IMG/VR virus record: IMGVR_UViG_3300033149_000928
Coordinates: 20,414 to 84,413 of that record
Strand: one strand, 5' to 3'
Source: a virus
DNA: 64,000 bases
In this document: positions 1 through 7,587 of the stretch, piece after piece
Position numbering within the stretch: the stretch's first letter is position 1
Layout of the letters: every line of letters starts with the position of its first letter
The notes under the pieces: generated by a model
What the model was told of the DNA's origin: nothing
Databases searched by the model: none
Seen by the model: the letters and a program-made list of their open reading frames with translations, nothing else
Made by a program: the position numbers and the translations under genes

Positions 1-897
1 AATTGTTTGACGTACCCATCCACTTGTCAAGGCAATATTTTCTGGTGTATTTTCTGCAGTCCAATTTGTTGCCCAAGTTGGATTTGAACCAGAACTATTC
101 CATGCACTTACAACATCAGAAGTAACAGAATCTGCTGTACTGTCCCATGCAAGTACAGCTGCTCTTACATTTGCTAAATTACCATCCCCTTTAATATAAA
201 AAGATAAACTCGCTACTCCTCCAATAATTTCCTGTGCATTTTTCGCTTCAATAATTTTACATAATCCCATTTTTTTACTAGCAGTTTCAATATCAAATTT
301 CCAACTATATCTAAATCCAGTTGGAGCATCAGTATCTTGAGTAATATCTGAGATATCATTCCCATCACTCAGAAGAATTGTTCTATCTAACAAGTAAGTA
401 TCATCATTATTTGCAGGAGTTGTTGTAGAATCAAAAATTGTTCCTTGTTGCGCTACCTGCATAGCACCGTTAATAAGAATATTCCCACCTACACCCTTAG
501 TATTAAGAGTATTCAAGGCATCAGATACAAAAGCACCAGATACATTTGAATCATTATCTACTTGACTCGCATCATAATCAGAGGCCACAGCTACTACTGC
601 TCCTGTCCTAGTGAAAACACTAGATACTGCGGTGGTAGCTATCGTTTCCCAACTATCCCCATCATCAACATATAATGTACTATTATCTGTTGCCCAATAA
701 AATCGGCCTGACTCCCCGGCAGAAGGCCGGGAAGCCAGTGTACCGACAAGACACCTTCCAGCGATAAGATTACCTGCCCCATCGCCAACGAATAGCTCTT
801 TGGTGTCCGTGGTAAATCCAAGCTCGCCAGCGGCAAGGGTAATGCCATCTAACTGAGCCTTTGTTCCACGGCGAACTTGAATATCCACGGCCATCAT
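1..897 (-). CDS. Tail fibre / receptor-binding protein, 3' end cut by window edge
   Basis: An open frame of 299 codons without a stop runs off the window start. It begins at tandem ATG codons (897 and 894) behind an AAGGAG site. The N-terminus (VRRGTKAQLDGITLAAGELG followed by a VGDG motif) matches the small beta domain found at the start of many phage tail fibres and of Mtd-type tropism determinants. The rest is Thr/Ser/Gly/Asn-rich, typical of trimeric fibres. It is the last gene of the fibre cluster visible here. The adjacent fibre gene at 965-2572 has the same N-terminal domain, so the two are paralogous and may use the same attachment point. The C-terminal receptor-binding part lies outside the window. 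Confidence 0.85.
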   Translation of the reverse strand, partial: MMAVDIQVRRGTKAQLDGITLAAGELGFTTDTKELFVGDGAGNLIAGRCLVGTLASRPSAGESGRFYWATDNSTLYVDDGDSWETIATTAVSSVFTRTGAVVAVASDYDASQVDNDSNVSGAFVSDALNTLNTKGVGGNILINGAMQVAQQGTIFDSTTTPANNDDTYLLDRTILLSDGNDISDITQDTDAPTGFRYSWKFDIETASKKMGLCKIIEAKNAQEIIGGVASLSFYIKGDGNLANVRAAVLAWDSTADSVTSDVVSAWNSSGSNPTWATNWTAENTPENIALTSGWVRQTI

Positions 898-916
898 AAG
901 CTCCTTGTGTAACCCA

Positions 917-933
917 TTGATTTAGTAAATCAA
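917..933. repeat. Dispersed palindrome copy, intergenic
   Basis: Perfect 17-bp palindrome TTGATTTAGTAAATCAA in the gap between two fibre genes, just upstream of the ribosome binding site of the partial fibre gene. Member of the window-wide family described in the findings. Confidence 0.9.
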
Positions 934-964
934 AGTGGTGAGTATACTTCCTCGCCACTCTAAA

Positions 965-2572
965 TTAGAATGAACCACCATCAACCGCAGCAACGGAAAG
1001 CGTTCCAGCAGCATGAGTAAGAGAATCATTGTCAATGGTAAGACCAACACCATTAGCACCAACAGTAACTTGACATACAGTTGCACCAGTTGTATCATCA
1101 GGATCGACTGAGAGTGTACTTCCACCACCACCTGCAATACCATTGCCTTGTGTTGCCAACTGCAACTGTGCTGAGCCATCAGCCTCGATACCGACACCAT
1201 CAATCGCAGCCACATCTACCGCAACACCATTAGCTCCTACACTGACAGGAACCAAATCACCACCAGACTCTGAGTCAGGATCAACAGAAAGTGTTGAACC
1301 ATTACCACCAGCAATACCATTACCTTGAACAGCTAGACGGAGATTAGCTGAACCATCAGCCTCGACACCAGTACCGGCAATCGCTCCAATATCAACACCG
1401 ACACCATTGGCTGTGATATTAGCTGGCTGGATATCTGAACCCGTTTCCGAGTCGGCATCAACGCTAAGCGTGGAACCATTACCACCGGCAATACCATTAC
1501 CCTGTGTTGCAAGGCGGAGATTAGCTGACCCATCAGCTTCAACACCAGTACCAGCAATCGCTGAAATATCAACACCAGCACCATTAGCAGTAAGATTTAC
1601 AGGTTGGACATTTCCGCCAGTCTCAGAATCAGCATCAACACTCACGATATTCGTGGTGATGTCGATACCGTTACCAGCACTAAGGCCCCCACCTTGGTTA
1701 ATAAGTACCCAAGCACCAGTAGGTACAGTACCATCGAAGGCATACTGATTATTATCGTAATAGCCCTCTTGAACCATTATAGCATTGCCTTCAACTGCAT
1801 CTCCTGAGGCAACACCAGTTAATGATGTTCCATCGAAGTCAACTACCTTACTATTATCCGTATTATCCGTATATGGAGAGATAAGTGCCGTACCAGTATC
1901 GGGGGCTAAAGCGGCTCTTACACCATCAGCAACAAAACCACCAGCACCAGTGGTAATTTTGACCCATGCTGATCCACTATATTCCCAGATATCACCAATT
2001 GCTGCCGCTGCCATACCTGCCGCACCATCAGCAGTTGAAACCGTATAGGCGTCACCAGTATTAGTTAAGACTTCGATAACCGATGCCGCAGCGTTACCAA
2101 CGAGATTCAGAACATCAATCGGCTCTTTCCAACTTGTACCGGCAACCGCAGCATTAATAGCGGTCTGAATCTTAGAGGCAGTCCAAAGTTCAGAGGTCGT
2201 AGTTCCGCCATCATCGACAGCTTTCCCTGAGTCCTGACCTTTACCGTTGGCATCAAGACTTACGAGGTTATCTTCAGTACCGCCGATATCCGAAGTGATC
2301 TCGTCCCACGTTGCACCGTTATCCACAAACAACTCGTCAGTATCAGTAGCATAGAATAACCTACCAGCGACTGCCGCTGAGGGGATACTACCAATAGCAG
2401 CCATAATAACACGACCAACGAGTAGATTAGATGCACCATCACCTACCCATAGTTCTTTTTGGTCATCGGTAGTGAAACCAAGTTCACCCGATGCTAATGT
2501 AATTCCATCGAGAGCAGCCTTTGTACCTTTTCGTACTATGATAGTAACACCATACCAATTGCGGATTCTCAT
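965..2572 (-). CDS. Tail fibre protein with tandem repeats and N-terminal RNWYG tag
   Basis: 535 residues. The start is MRIRNWYGV, followed by the fibre attachment domain (VRKGTKAALDGITLASGELG ... VGDG) that it shares with the partial fibre gene downstream. Relative to that paralogue, the RIRNWYG stretch is an N-terminal addition. Residues from about 310 onwards consist of nearly four tandem copies of a roughly 60-residue unit carrying SVDADSE(T/S)G, GVxVDI and QGNGIAGGNGSTL, which suggests a repetitive shaft. The C-terminus is VDGGSF, the same last residues as the 54-residue protein encoded immediately upstream. An AGGAG ribosome site precedes the ATG. Likely a host-recognition or side-fibre protein; repeat number may vary between relatives. 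Confidence 0.85.
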   Translation of the reverse strand: MRIRNWYGVTIIVRKGTKAALDGITLASGELGFTTDDQKELWVGDGASNLLVGRVIMAAIGSIPSAAVAGRLFYATDTDELFVDNGATWDEITSDIGGTEDNLVSLDANGKGQDSGKAVDDGGTTTSELWTASKIQTAINAAVAGTSWKEPIDVLNLVGNAAASVIEVLTNTGDAYTVSTADGAAGMAAAAIGDIWEYSGSAWVKITTGAGGFVADGVRAALAPDTGTALISPYTDNTDNSKVVDFDGTSLTGVASGDAVEGNAIMVQEGYYDNNQYAFDGTVPTGAWVLINQGGGLSAGNGIDITTNIVSVDADSETGGNVQPVNLTANGAGVDISAIAGTGVEADGSANLRLATQGNGIAGGNGSTLSVDADSETGSDIQPANITANGVGVDIGAIAGTGVEADGSANLRLAVQGNGIAGGNGSTLSVDPDSESGGDLVPVSVGANGVAVDVAAIDGVGIEADGSAQLQLATQGNGIAGGGGSTLSVDPDDTTGATVCQVTVGANGVGLTIDNDSLTHAAGTLSVAAVDGGSF

Positions 2573-2593
2573 TACATTTCTCCTATGTGTAAA

Positions 2594-2610
2594 TTGATTT
2601 ACTAAATCAA
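2594..2610. repeat. Dispersed palindrome copy, intergenic
   Basis: TTGATTTACTAAATCAA, located between the stop of the 54-residue fibre-associated protein and the ribosome binding site of the RNWYG-tagged fibre gene. Confidence 0.9.
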
Positions 2611-2655
2611 AATCTAAAGCCAGTAATTAAAAAGCTCCCATTAACTAAAGTCTCA

Positions 2656-2820
2656 CTAGAAACTCCCACCATCCAACGTGTCTACGTCAAGTTTCCCCTT
2701 TATCCAAGTGTAAATTGCCAAGAAAGTAATATTATAGGAGGTAAGCGCCTTGACAAAATACGCTATACTCGCATCCGTTATTGTACTCGTACCTAACGCA
2801 GACAGTTTCTGATCAGCCAT
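2656..2820 (-). CDS. Small fibre-associated protein (54 aa)
   Basis: Reads MADQKLSALG... and ends ...DTLDGGSF. A strong AAAGGAGG site lies 6 bases upstream of the ATG. The MADxKLSxL opening is common in short phage tail or collar proteins. The final DGGSF matches the C-terminus of the large fibre at 965-2572, so it may be a remnant or an assembly partner of that fibre. A hydrophobic stretch (ITFLAIYTWI) lies in the middle. Function unknown. Confidence 0.65.
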   Translation of the reverse strand: MADQKLSALGTSTITDASIAYFVKALTSYNITFLAIYTWIKGKLDVDTLDGGSF

Positions 2821-2833
2821 GTTTAATCCTCCT

Positions 2834-3010
2834 TTAGTCTTCTAATAGTAATCTATCACCAGATTCTAAAAGTAAATTGTCCCCTGTTTCAAGCAATAAA
2901 GCATTGATAGCACCAGTAGGCTCCTCTCCTAGTACCGTGGTTAAGATATCCTGAACAATAGATAATCGGAGAACTGATCTCATACCTCTAATAACCCTAC
3001 GTCCCATCAT
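2834..3010 (-). CDS. Small virion or lysis-cassette protein with LLLExGD repeats (58 aa)
   Basis: Start chosen at the ATG ATG that overlaps the stop of the holin-like gene (AGGAGAATATGATGG). The C-terminus holds three near-identical heptads, LLLETGD, LLLESGD and LLLED, a pattern often seen at the ends of small phage structural proteins. The N-terminus is arginine-rich (MMGRRVIRGMRS). A similar terminal duplication (NTDEEQIY, NTDEEPVY) occurs in the protein at 6600-7040. Function unknown. Confidence 0.6.
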   Translation of the reverse strand: MMGRRVIRGMRSVLRLSIVQDILTTVLGEEPTGAINALLLETGDNLLLESGDRLLLED

Positions 3011-3369
3011 ATTCTCCTTTGCTGCCAGAACATAGCACCTATAGGTATACCGATTAATACCCAAATAATTGGGTACATATAGATATGCTCATTATTAGTG
3101 ACATGAAGGATAACGTCTCCAATAAGAGAGATGACAGCTAAAGTAACAAGTATGAAAGGTTTCTGTATTGCTTTCTCTTTTACAGGAACAAAGAAATGTC
3201 CCATTAATACACCTATCACAAGTGGCAACGTTAAACAACGTAAACCGTAGAACATAATAACTTCGGATATTGTATCTCCACGTTCGGGATTCATGAAAGG
3301 TACAATATCCCAAACTATTAGTCCGAGTGCCACTACTATTAGAATAATTTTAGTTATTTTTCTTAGCAT
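3007..3369 (-). CDS. Holin-like membrane protein
   Basis: 120 residues with a short basic N-terminus (MLRKITK) and three to four hydrophobic segments: residues 7-22, about 45-63, 72-90 and 98-115. The GDTISEVI motif after the first segment recurs in small phage holins placed next to tail fibres. Size, topology and position beside the fibre cluster fit a holin, which would form the lysis pore in the inner membrane. No endolysin is recognisable in this window. It overlaps the downstream small gene by 4 bases. Another membrane role cannot be excluded. Confidence 0.6.
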   Translation of the reverse strand: MLRKITKIILIVVALGLIVWDIVPFMNPERGDTISEVIMFYGLRCLTLPLVIGVLMGHFFVPVKEKAIQKPFILVTLAVISLIGDVILHVTNNEHIYMYPIIWVLIGIPIGAMFWQQRRI

Positions 3370-3377
3370 CTTTAGCC

Positions 3378-3500
3378 CTAGCTTTTTCCTTTAGCCCTAG
3401 CCTTAGCATCTTTAGCCTTCTGTTTGAGTTCCTTATTACTCTTAAATTCTGGTACAACAATTGCTACTTCTTCCTTAATTTTTTTTATCTTCTTAGCCAC
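3378..3500 (-). CDS. Lysine-rich small protein (40 aa, GTG start)
   Basis: GTG start 5 bases after AGGAG. The product begins MAKKIKKIKEE and ends KAKDAKARAKGKS, giving about one third lysine. The DNA around the stop is itself locally duplicated (GCTAGGGCTAAA twice). It lies between the fibre-associated 219-residue protein and the holin candidate. Possibly nucleic-acid binding; function unknown. Confidence 0.5.
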   Translation of the reverse strand: MAKKIKKIKEEVAIVVPEFKSNKELKQKAKDAKARAKGKS

Positions 3501-3520
3501 TTTATCTCCTATGGTAGTTC

Positions 3521-4177
3521 TTATGGACAAGTACGCAGAATATGTATTAACTTAATATTAACATCAACAGAACCTATAGACTCATAACGAAATCTAACAT
3601 AGATACCAGCAGGAATAAGTTTTGCATCTGAACAACAACACTCAAACTCCCAATTAGCCCATACATAATTAGTAGCTGCGAATTGTCCTAATACAAAATC
3701 TGCTCCATAGCCAAGAATATTATCGACATCAACCATTTCCACTTCAACATAATCCCCATCCTCTGGGTTCGCATCTAATTTAAATCCTATTCCTTGTAAC
3801 ATCATATTTTCAGTGTATTTTACTTCATGTTCTAATGTTTCCTCAGCCGTAGCTGTAATATTATATCCTTTACGGAAAATATTATAACCTGTAAGTTCCT
3901 GGAAACCATTCACTTGAACAGGTGCAGGTATATCCTCTGGATTAGGTACACCTGTATGGGCCTCTACAATTGCTTGGAGAGTTGTTTGGTCTCCAGAGGA
4001 CAATACATCTTTAAACCATATGTCTACGGTATCTCCATCCATATCAATATAGTCAACCGCTATTGATATCGAGGATGCGGATATCTCCTCTTGCAATGTC
4101 GTTAAATCTGGTGTTGCTTCTGTTAAACCCGTAAAATCAGTAGTTATTGATTTCGCGTATTTAGTTGGGGTTGGCAT
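3521..4177 (-). CDS. Tail fibre or baseplate-associated protein
   Basis: 218 residues from the ATG that overlaps the stop of the preceding fibre gene (TGATG), with GGAGG upstream. The N-terminal half has a DxxTLQEEI and DQTTLQAIVEAH pattern seen in phage structural proteins. The C-terminal part is beta-rich with a cluster of three consecutive Cys (FECCCSD). No enzymatic motif is visible. It sits within the fibre cluster, so it is probably a virion component. Confidence 0.6.
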   Translation of the reverse strand: MPTPTKYAKSITTDFTGLTEATPDLTTLQEEISASSISIAVDYIDMDGDTVDIWFKDVLSSGDQTTLQAIVEAHTGVPNPEDIPAPVQVNGFQELTGYNIFRKGYNITATAEETLEHEVKYTENMMLQGIGFKLDANPEDGDYVEVEMVDVDNILGYGADFVLGQFAATNYVWANWEFECCCSDAKLIPAGIYVRFRYESIGSVDVNIKLIHILRTCP

Positions 4178-5793
4178 CAATTAATCCTCCACAATACAAG
4201 TCTAACTCTACGTATACTTACTTGCTTACCAGATGTAGCTGATGCATAGTCTATATCAAAAGTATGTGCTGCATTAGTTAATGTCCTAATAGCGAAACCA
4301 GCCGTAGCCTCATAGCTATTAGTATCTGTTTGAATATTTTGATTCGCTAAATCAGTAGAATTATCTTCTTGTACACGAAAAGCAACATCAGTGCTAGTAC
4401 CATTTCTAGCTACCTCAACCGACCATCCAACATAGTAATCTCCAGCTGGAATAACACTTGTAAGCATCGTAGCTTTCGTTTGCCAACTTACACTTGTAGT
4501 TGATGATACGCCTTCAGACTTAGCTTCGTGAAATTGTGAACCAAATATAGCGTCTATAGCTGTATTGAGATTACCAAGTTGTACCCGTTTCTTTGCGTTT
4601 GCTACAGCGGAGTCCTCAATAACTATAAGATCAGTTGCTATTGGTGTGGACTTCTCAACAATAGAAACAATCTCACCTGATATATTGTCATGTATAGCAG
4701 TTGCATCAGCACCATCATCTACTGAAGGATTTGGATATGTTCCATTTAAATCCCCACCTGCTGTTCCAGTTGGTATACGGGGTGTAGTAGTATCATCAAG
4801 TGTCGCATCTGTAATCTTAGTATTTAGATTTGCAAGAGTATCTGCTATATGTGCCGACCCACCAAGCGCATGTGTAATACCTGTACTTAAAGTACTAAGT
4901 AAAGCTTTCTTTTTACTATAAGAATCCGCACTATCTTCAATAATAATAATATCTGCATTAACAGGGGTACCCTTCGCACTAATAGCATTAATCTCACCAG
5001 GTATATTATCATGGATAGCTACATGATCGTCGCCATCTGGTAGACCAAGAGTACCTCCACCAGTTATTGAGGTAGTACCAGATACTTCCGTAGCAGTAAG
5101 ATATAACGTACCAGTATCCACATCATAAGCTGTAGATGCCTCAAGTATCGAAGTAACTACGGATACCGTACCAGTACCATCAACCTCAATACCAGTACCA
5201 CTAGGAGCTTCAATATGTTCTACTGTAACAATAATACTACCAGTATCATCAACATATAATGCTGTACCTGCTCCGCTAACCTCAATATGATTAAACTTAG
5301 CGAAGATTTTACCAGTTGTAGCTGCGTCTCCAATAGCGATACCAGTATCAACTAAAGCTTCATGTCCTATGAGTTCAAGTTCACCAGCAGCACAATGAAC
5401 ACCGTTGGCTCCACTTGTTGCTTCAAGGATTTCAATAAATGCTTTTGCTCTACCTGCTCCAGCAGTTTTTGAAATTACTGTTCCACTCGCAACTATACAC
5501 CAATGAGCTAAGAGATATGCTTCATCTCCAAGAATATGATTACCTACAAGCTTAGCAAATGGAGCTTTCAAAACTACATAAGGTGGTATTGTTAAATTCT
5601 CAGTATATATCCCACCATCGACAACTAAAATACCAATAATATTAGAGGCACTAGGAGTATCGCCACTAGCAGCCGCAAGAGCAGCAGTAGCTGTTAAGAA
5701 TGGTTCACTAAGACTTTTGCCTGTATTGGTATCTAAACCATACTTAGCAACATAATATTGCTGTATAGAATCTGGCAATGGAGTATACGCCAT
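4177..5793 (-). CDS. Tail fibre / tailspike-like protein with beta-helix region
   Basis: 538 residues. Residues 1-30 (MAYTPLPDSIQQYYVAKYG) resemble fibre attachment segments. From about residue 50 to 250 there is a regular hydrophobic-turn repeat rich in V-I-G-T (ILVVDGG, NLTIPPYVVLKAP, LTATEVSG) that looks like a right-handed beta-helix. Two similar segments (AIHDNIPGEINAISAKGTP and AIHDNISGEIVSIVEKSTP) form an internal duplication around residues 260 and 370. The C-terminal 120 residues look like a globular receptor-binding head. A degenerate palindrome copy at 4340-4354 gives the DLANQ in STDLANQNIQ. Confidence 0.8.
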   Translation of the reverse strand: MAYTPLPDSIQQYYVAKYGLDTNTGKSLSEPFLTATAALAAASGDTPSASNIIGILVVDGGIYTENLTIPPYVVLKAPFAKLVGNHILGDEAYLLAHWCIVASGTVISKTAGAGRAKAFIEILEATSGANGVHCAAGELELIGHEALVDTGIAIGDAATTGKIFAKFNHIEVSGAGTALYVDDTGSIIVTVEHIEAPSGTGIEVDGTGTVSVVTSILEASTAYDVDTGTLYLTATEVSGTTSITGGGTLGLPDGDDHVAIHDNIPGEINAISAKGTPVNADIIIIEDSADSYSKKKALLSTLSTGITHALGGSAHIADTLANLNTKITDATLDDTTTPRIPTGTAGGDLNGTYPNPSVDDGADATAIHDNISGEIVSIVEKSTPIATDLIVIEDSAVANAKKRVQLGNLNTAIDAIFGSQFHEAKSEGVSSTTSVSWQTKATMLTSVIPAGDYYVGWSVEVARNGTSTDVAFRVQEDNSTDLANQNIQTDTNSYEATAGFAIRTLTNAAHTFDIDYASATSGKQVSIRRVRLVLWRIN

Positions 5794-5814
5794 GTCATTC
5801 CCCTATAATATTAC

Positions 5815-6564
5815 TTAGAGTACCCACCATTCTGTACCATCACAGAATACATCTAAGGATTCATATTGTGCTGTGATATCTTTGGTTAAAGAATCATCAA
5901 TAGTCTCAGTACCATTACCATCGAGAGTCACATTATTTGCACTGGCATTTAACTTCTTAACTCGATACAGTACTCCAGAAGAGGAGGCTACTGCTGGTAA
6001 ATTAATAGTTATAGCTCCACCTGTTGTATCGCAAAGTATAATACCCTCACCACCTGGAGTATATGGACTATCGGTATTATCAATATGTACGAAAGTACCA
6101 TTTCCAGGAGTTACCCACTCTAATCCAGTTGCTTTAGAATTATTAGCAGCAAGTTGCTGTCCATTTATTCCTACTGGAAGTCGAGATATCGCATCATCTC
6201 CAGTACCTGCTAGGAGATCACCTTTCGCATCAACGGTGGAAACCATTAATGCACCAGCACTAGCTACATTAGTAGGGTCAGTGATATCTGCTAGAGCCTC
6301 AATGCCATCTAACTTAGCGATCTGAGCAGCAGTCGCTACTCCCTTTTGTACTGCCGTGGCATCCTGGATATCATCAGTACCATCTGTATGGTCAGTAGCA
6401 TGTAAGAGTTCAGCTTTGGTATCTGCAATATCCCGTACTGCTTTCTCTGTAGCTAATGAAGTATCAACACCTGGAGTACCAATAGATGTTGCTACATCAT
6501 ATCCATCTTCAATATGATTTCCATCAGCAGCCTTTGGGATTTTTCCTGCTGTGAGATCAGCCAT
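5815..6564 (-). CDS. Tail fibre protein
   Basis: 249 residues. It contains LHATDHTDGTDDIQDATA and QKGVATAAQIAKLDGIEALAD, segments typical of collagen-free phage fibres and of repeat shafts that mount a head domain. A C-terminal beta domain (TINLPAVASSSGVLYRVKKL ... VTLDGNGTETIDD ... WWVL) is the usual knob seen at the end of many siphovirus and podovirus fibres. The ATG follows a GGAAATG-type site immediately next to a palindrome copy. Third of four fibre-like genes in the cluster. Confidence 0.8.
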   Translation of the reverse strand: MADLTAGKIPKAADGNHIEDGYDVATSIGTPGVDTSLATEKAVRDIADTKAELLHATDHTDGTDDIQDATAVQKGVATAAQIAKLDGIEALADITDPTNVASAGALMVSTVDAKGDLLAGTGDDAISRLPVGINGQQLAANNSKATGLEWVTPGNGTFVHIDNTDSPYTPGGEGIILCDTTGGAITINLPAVASSSGVLYRVKKLNASANNVTLDGNGTETIDDSLTKDITAQYESLDVFCDGTEWWVL

Positions 6565-6573
6565 ATCATTTCC

Positions 6574-6592
6574 TTTGATTTACTAAATCAAA
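6574..6592. repeat. Dispersed palindrome copy, intergenic
   Basis: Perfect 19-bp palindrome TTTGATTTACTAAATCAAA between the fibre gene at 5815-6564 and the distal tail gene at 6600-7040. It overlaps the likely ribosome-binding region of the fibre gene. Confidence 0.9.
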
Positions 6593-6599
6593 TTGTAAT

Positions 6600-7040
6600 T
6601 TAGATAGCATATACCGGCTCTTCATCAGTATTATAAATTTGCTCTTCATCCGTATTGAAAAGTCCTTCGGGAGCACCAAGATTCACTCCCATTAATTCAA
6701 AGCTAACCTCATAAGAACCACAGTTAGTATCTCTCTGTGTTATAATATCCATAGGGTTGGAGATAACAACTCCTTCCCAAACTTCATTGTTATGATCTGT
6801 TATTTTAATCTGTTCACCAGCAGAGGCTATCAAAATAGCTTCAAAATCCTCTTTTGTGGTTTTCTTTAAATTACTAAAGGAGAAAGTACGCATCTCCTTA
6901 TTAGGCCAACCTGCATCTTTAACACTTTTAACCTCTCCACCTATAGTTTCACGGTTAACTGCGTAAGTCCTGAGACTATGGGTATCTCCCAATTCTGGGT
7001 TTCGTAAAGCAACATAACCACCATCGTAATAAAAGATCAT
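6600..7040 (-). CDS. Distal tail / baseplate protein
   Basis: 146 residues beginning MIFYYDGGYVALRNPELGD. The pattern of an N-terminal beta strand followed by RTFSFSNLKKTTKEDFEAIL and an ITDHNNEVWEGVVIS segment is the one seen in small distal-tail proteins downstream of tape measure genes. The last 20 residues are a short duplication (NTDEEQIYNTDEEPVYAI). It overlaps the upstream gene by 4 bases (ATGA). Assignment rests on fold-like pattern and position. Confidence 0.6.
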   Translation of the reverse strand: MIFYYDGGYVALRNPELGDTHSLRTYAVNRETIGGEVKSVKDAGWPNKEMRTFSFSNLKKTTKEDFEAILIASAGEQIKITDHNNEVWEGVVISNPMDIITQRDTNCGSYEVSFELMGVNLGAPEGLFNTDEEQIYNTDEEPVYAI

Positions 7041-7537
7041 CCTGCCGCTCCAGAAACCGTATAAGTAATATTAAGGGTATCACTCGCAACAGCAGAGACA
7101 TTCCCATCAAGGAAAAGTCCAGTTGCCCAAAGTGTTCCCGTTGATCCACCTTTAGCACTATCACTAGTAAGGAAAAGTCCAGAAATTGTAGTTGTTCCAT
7201 TTATATTGAATACAACAAAAGAACTATTAGTAATCTCTTTACTGGCGGCGGCATCCGGTCCCCATGCTTGACGTACAGCTTCTGTGTAGGTCTGATCTTC
7301 GGTCCATCCTGGGTGGCTAGCCATCGTATCGGCAGCAGCAAGATCACCGATAACCGCATCATTGATTAAACCTAGATACCATGCGGCGATTTGAGTATCA
7401 TTATGGAACTGAATACCAAGGATGCTGTCGATACCCACATCGACAACACCATTCTTGAATTCATAATTCCCGATAACTTTCCCATCGCGTATATGTTCTA
7501 ACTTGAAGGTTCCTTTAAAATTAATGCCGGTTTTCAT
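7037..7537 (-). CDS. Baseplate / tail tip structural protein
   Basis: 166 residues. It has a basic N-terminal beta segment (FKGTFKLEHIRDGKVIGNYEFKNGVV), then GIQFHNDTQIAAWYLGLI and WTEDQTYTEAVRQAWGP, then a Gly/Thr-rich beta domain. This architecture is frequent in a phage protein encoded next to the tape measure whose exact role is not established. GGAGACAGTACCC precedes the ATG. Expected to be a virion protein. Confidence 0.65.
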   Translation of the reverse strand: MKTGINFKGTFKLEHIRDGKVIGNYEFKNGVVDVGIDSILGIQFHNDTQIAAWYLGLINDAVIGDLAAADTMASHPGWTEDQTYTEAVRQAWGPDAAASKEITNSSFVVFNINGTTTISGLFLTSDSAKGGSTGTLWATGLFLDGNVSAVASDTLNITYTVSGAAG

Positions 7538-7550
7538 GGGTACTGTCTCC

Positions 7551-7582
7551 TTTGATTTAGTAAATCAAAGCGGCGAAGCCGC
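7551..7582. terminator. Palindrome plus GC hairpin downstream of the tape measure gene
   Basis: The 19-bp palindrome TTTGATTTAGTAAATCAAA (7551-7569) abuts a GC-rich hairpin, GCGGC-GAA-GCCGC (7570-7582), immediately after the tape measure stop. There is no clear U tract, so termination or mRNA 3'-end protection is an inference. The pairing of a palindrome copy with a GCNGC mini-hairpin recurs near 15650, 20440 and 29125. Confidence 0.5.
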
Positions 7583-7587
7583 CTCCC

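Noticed and set aside
1-2572. Diversity-generating retroelement acting on the Mtd-like fibres
   Set aside because: No reverse transcriptase, template repeat or variable-repeat pair is visible; only the N-terminal attachment domain resembles Mtd.
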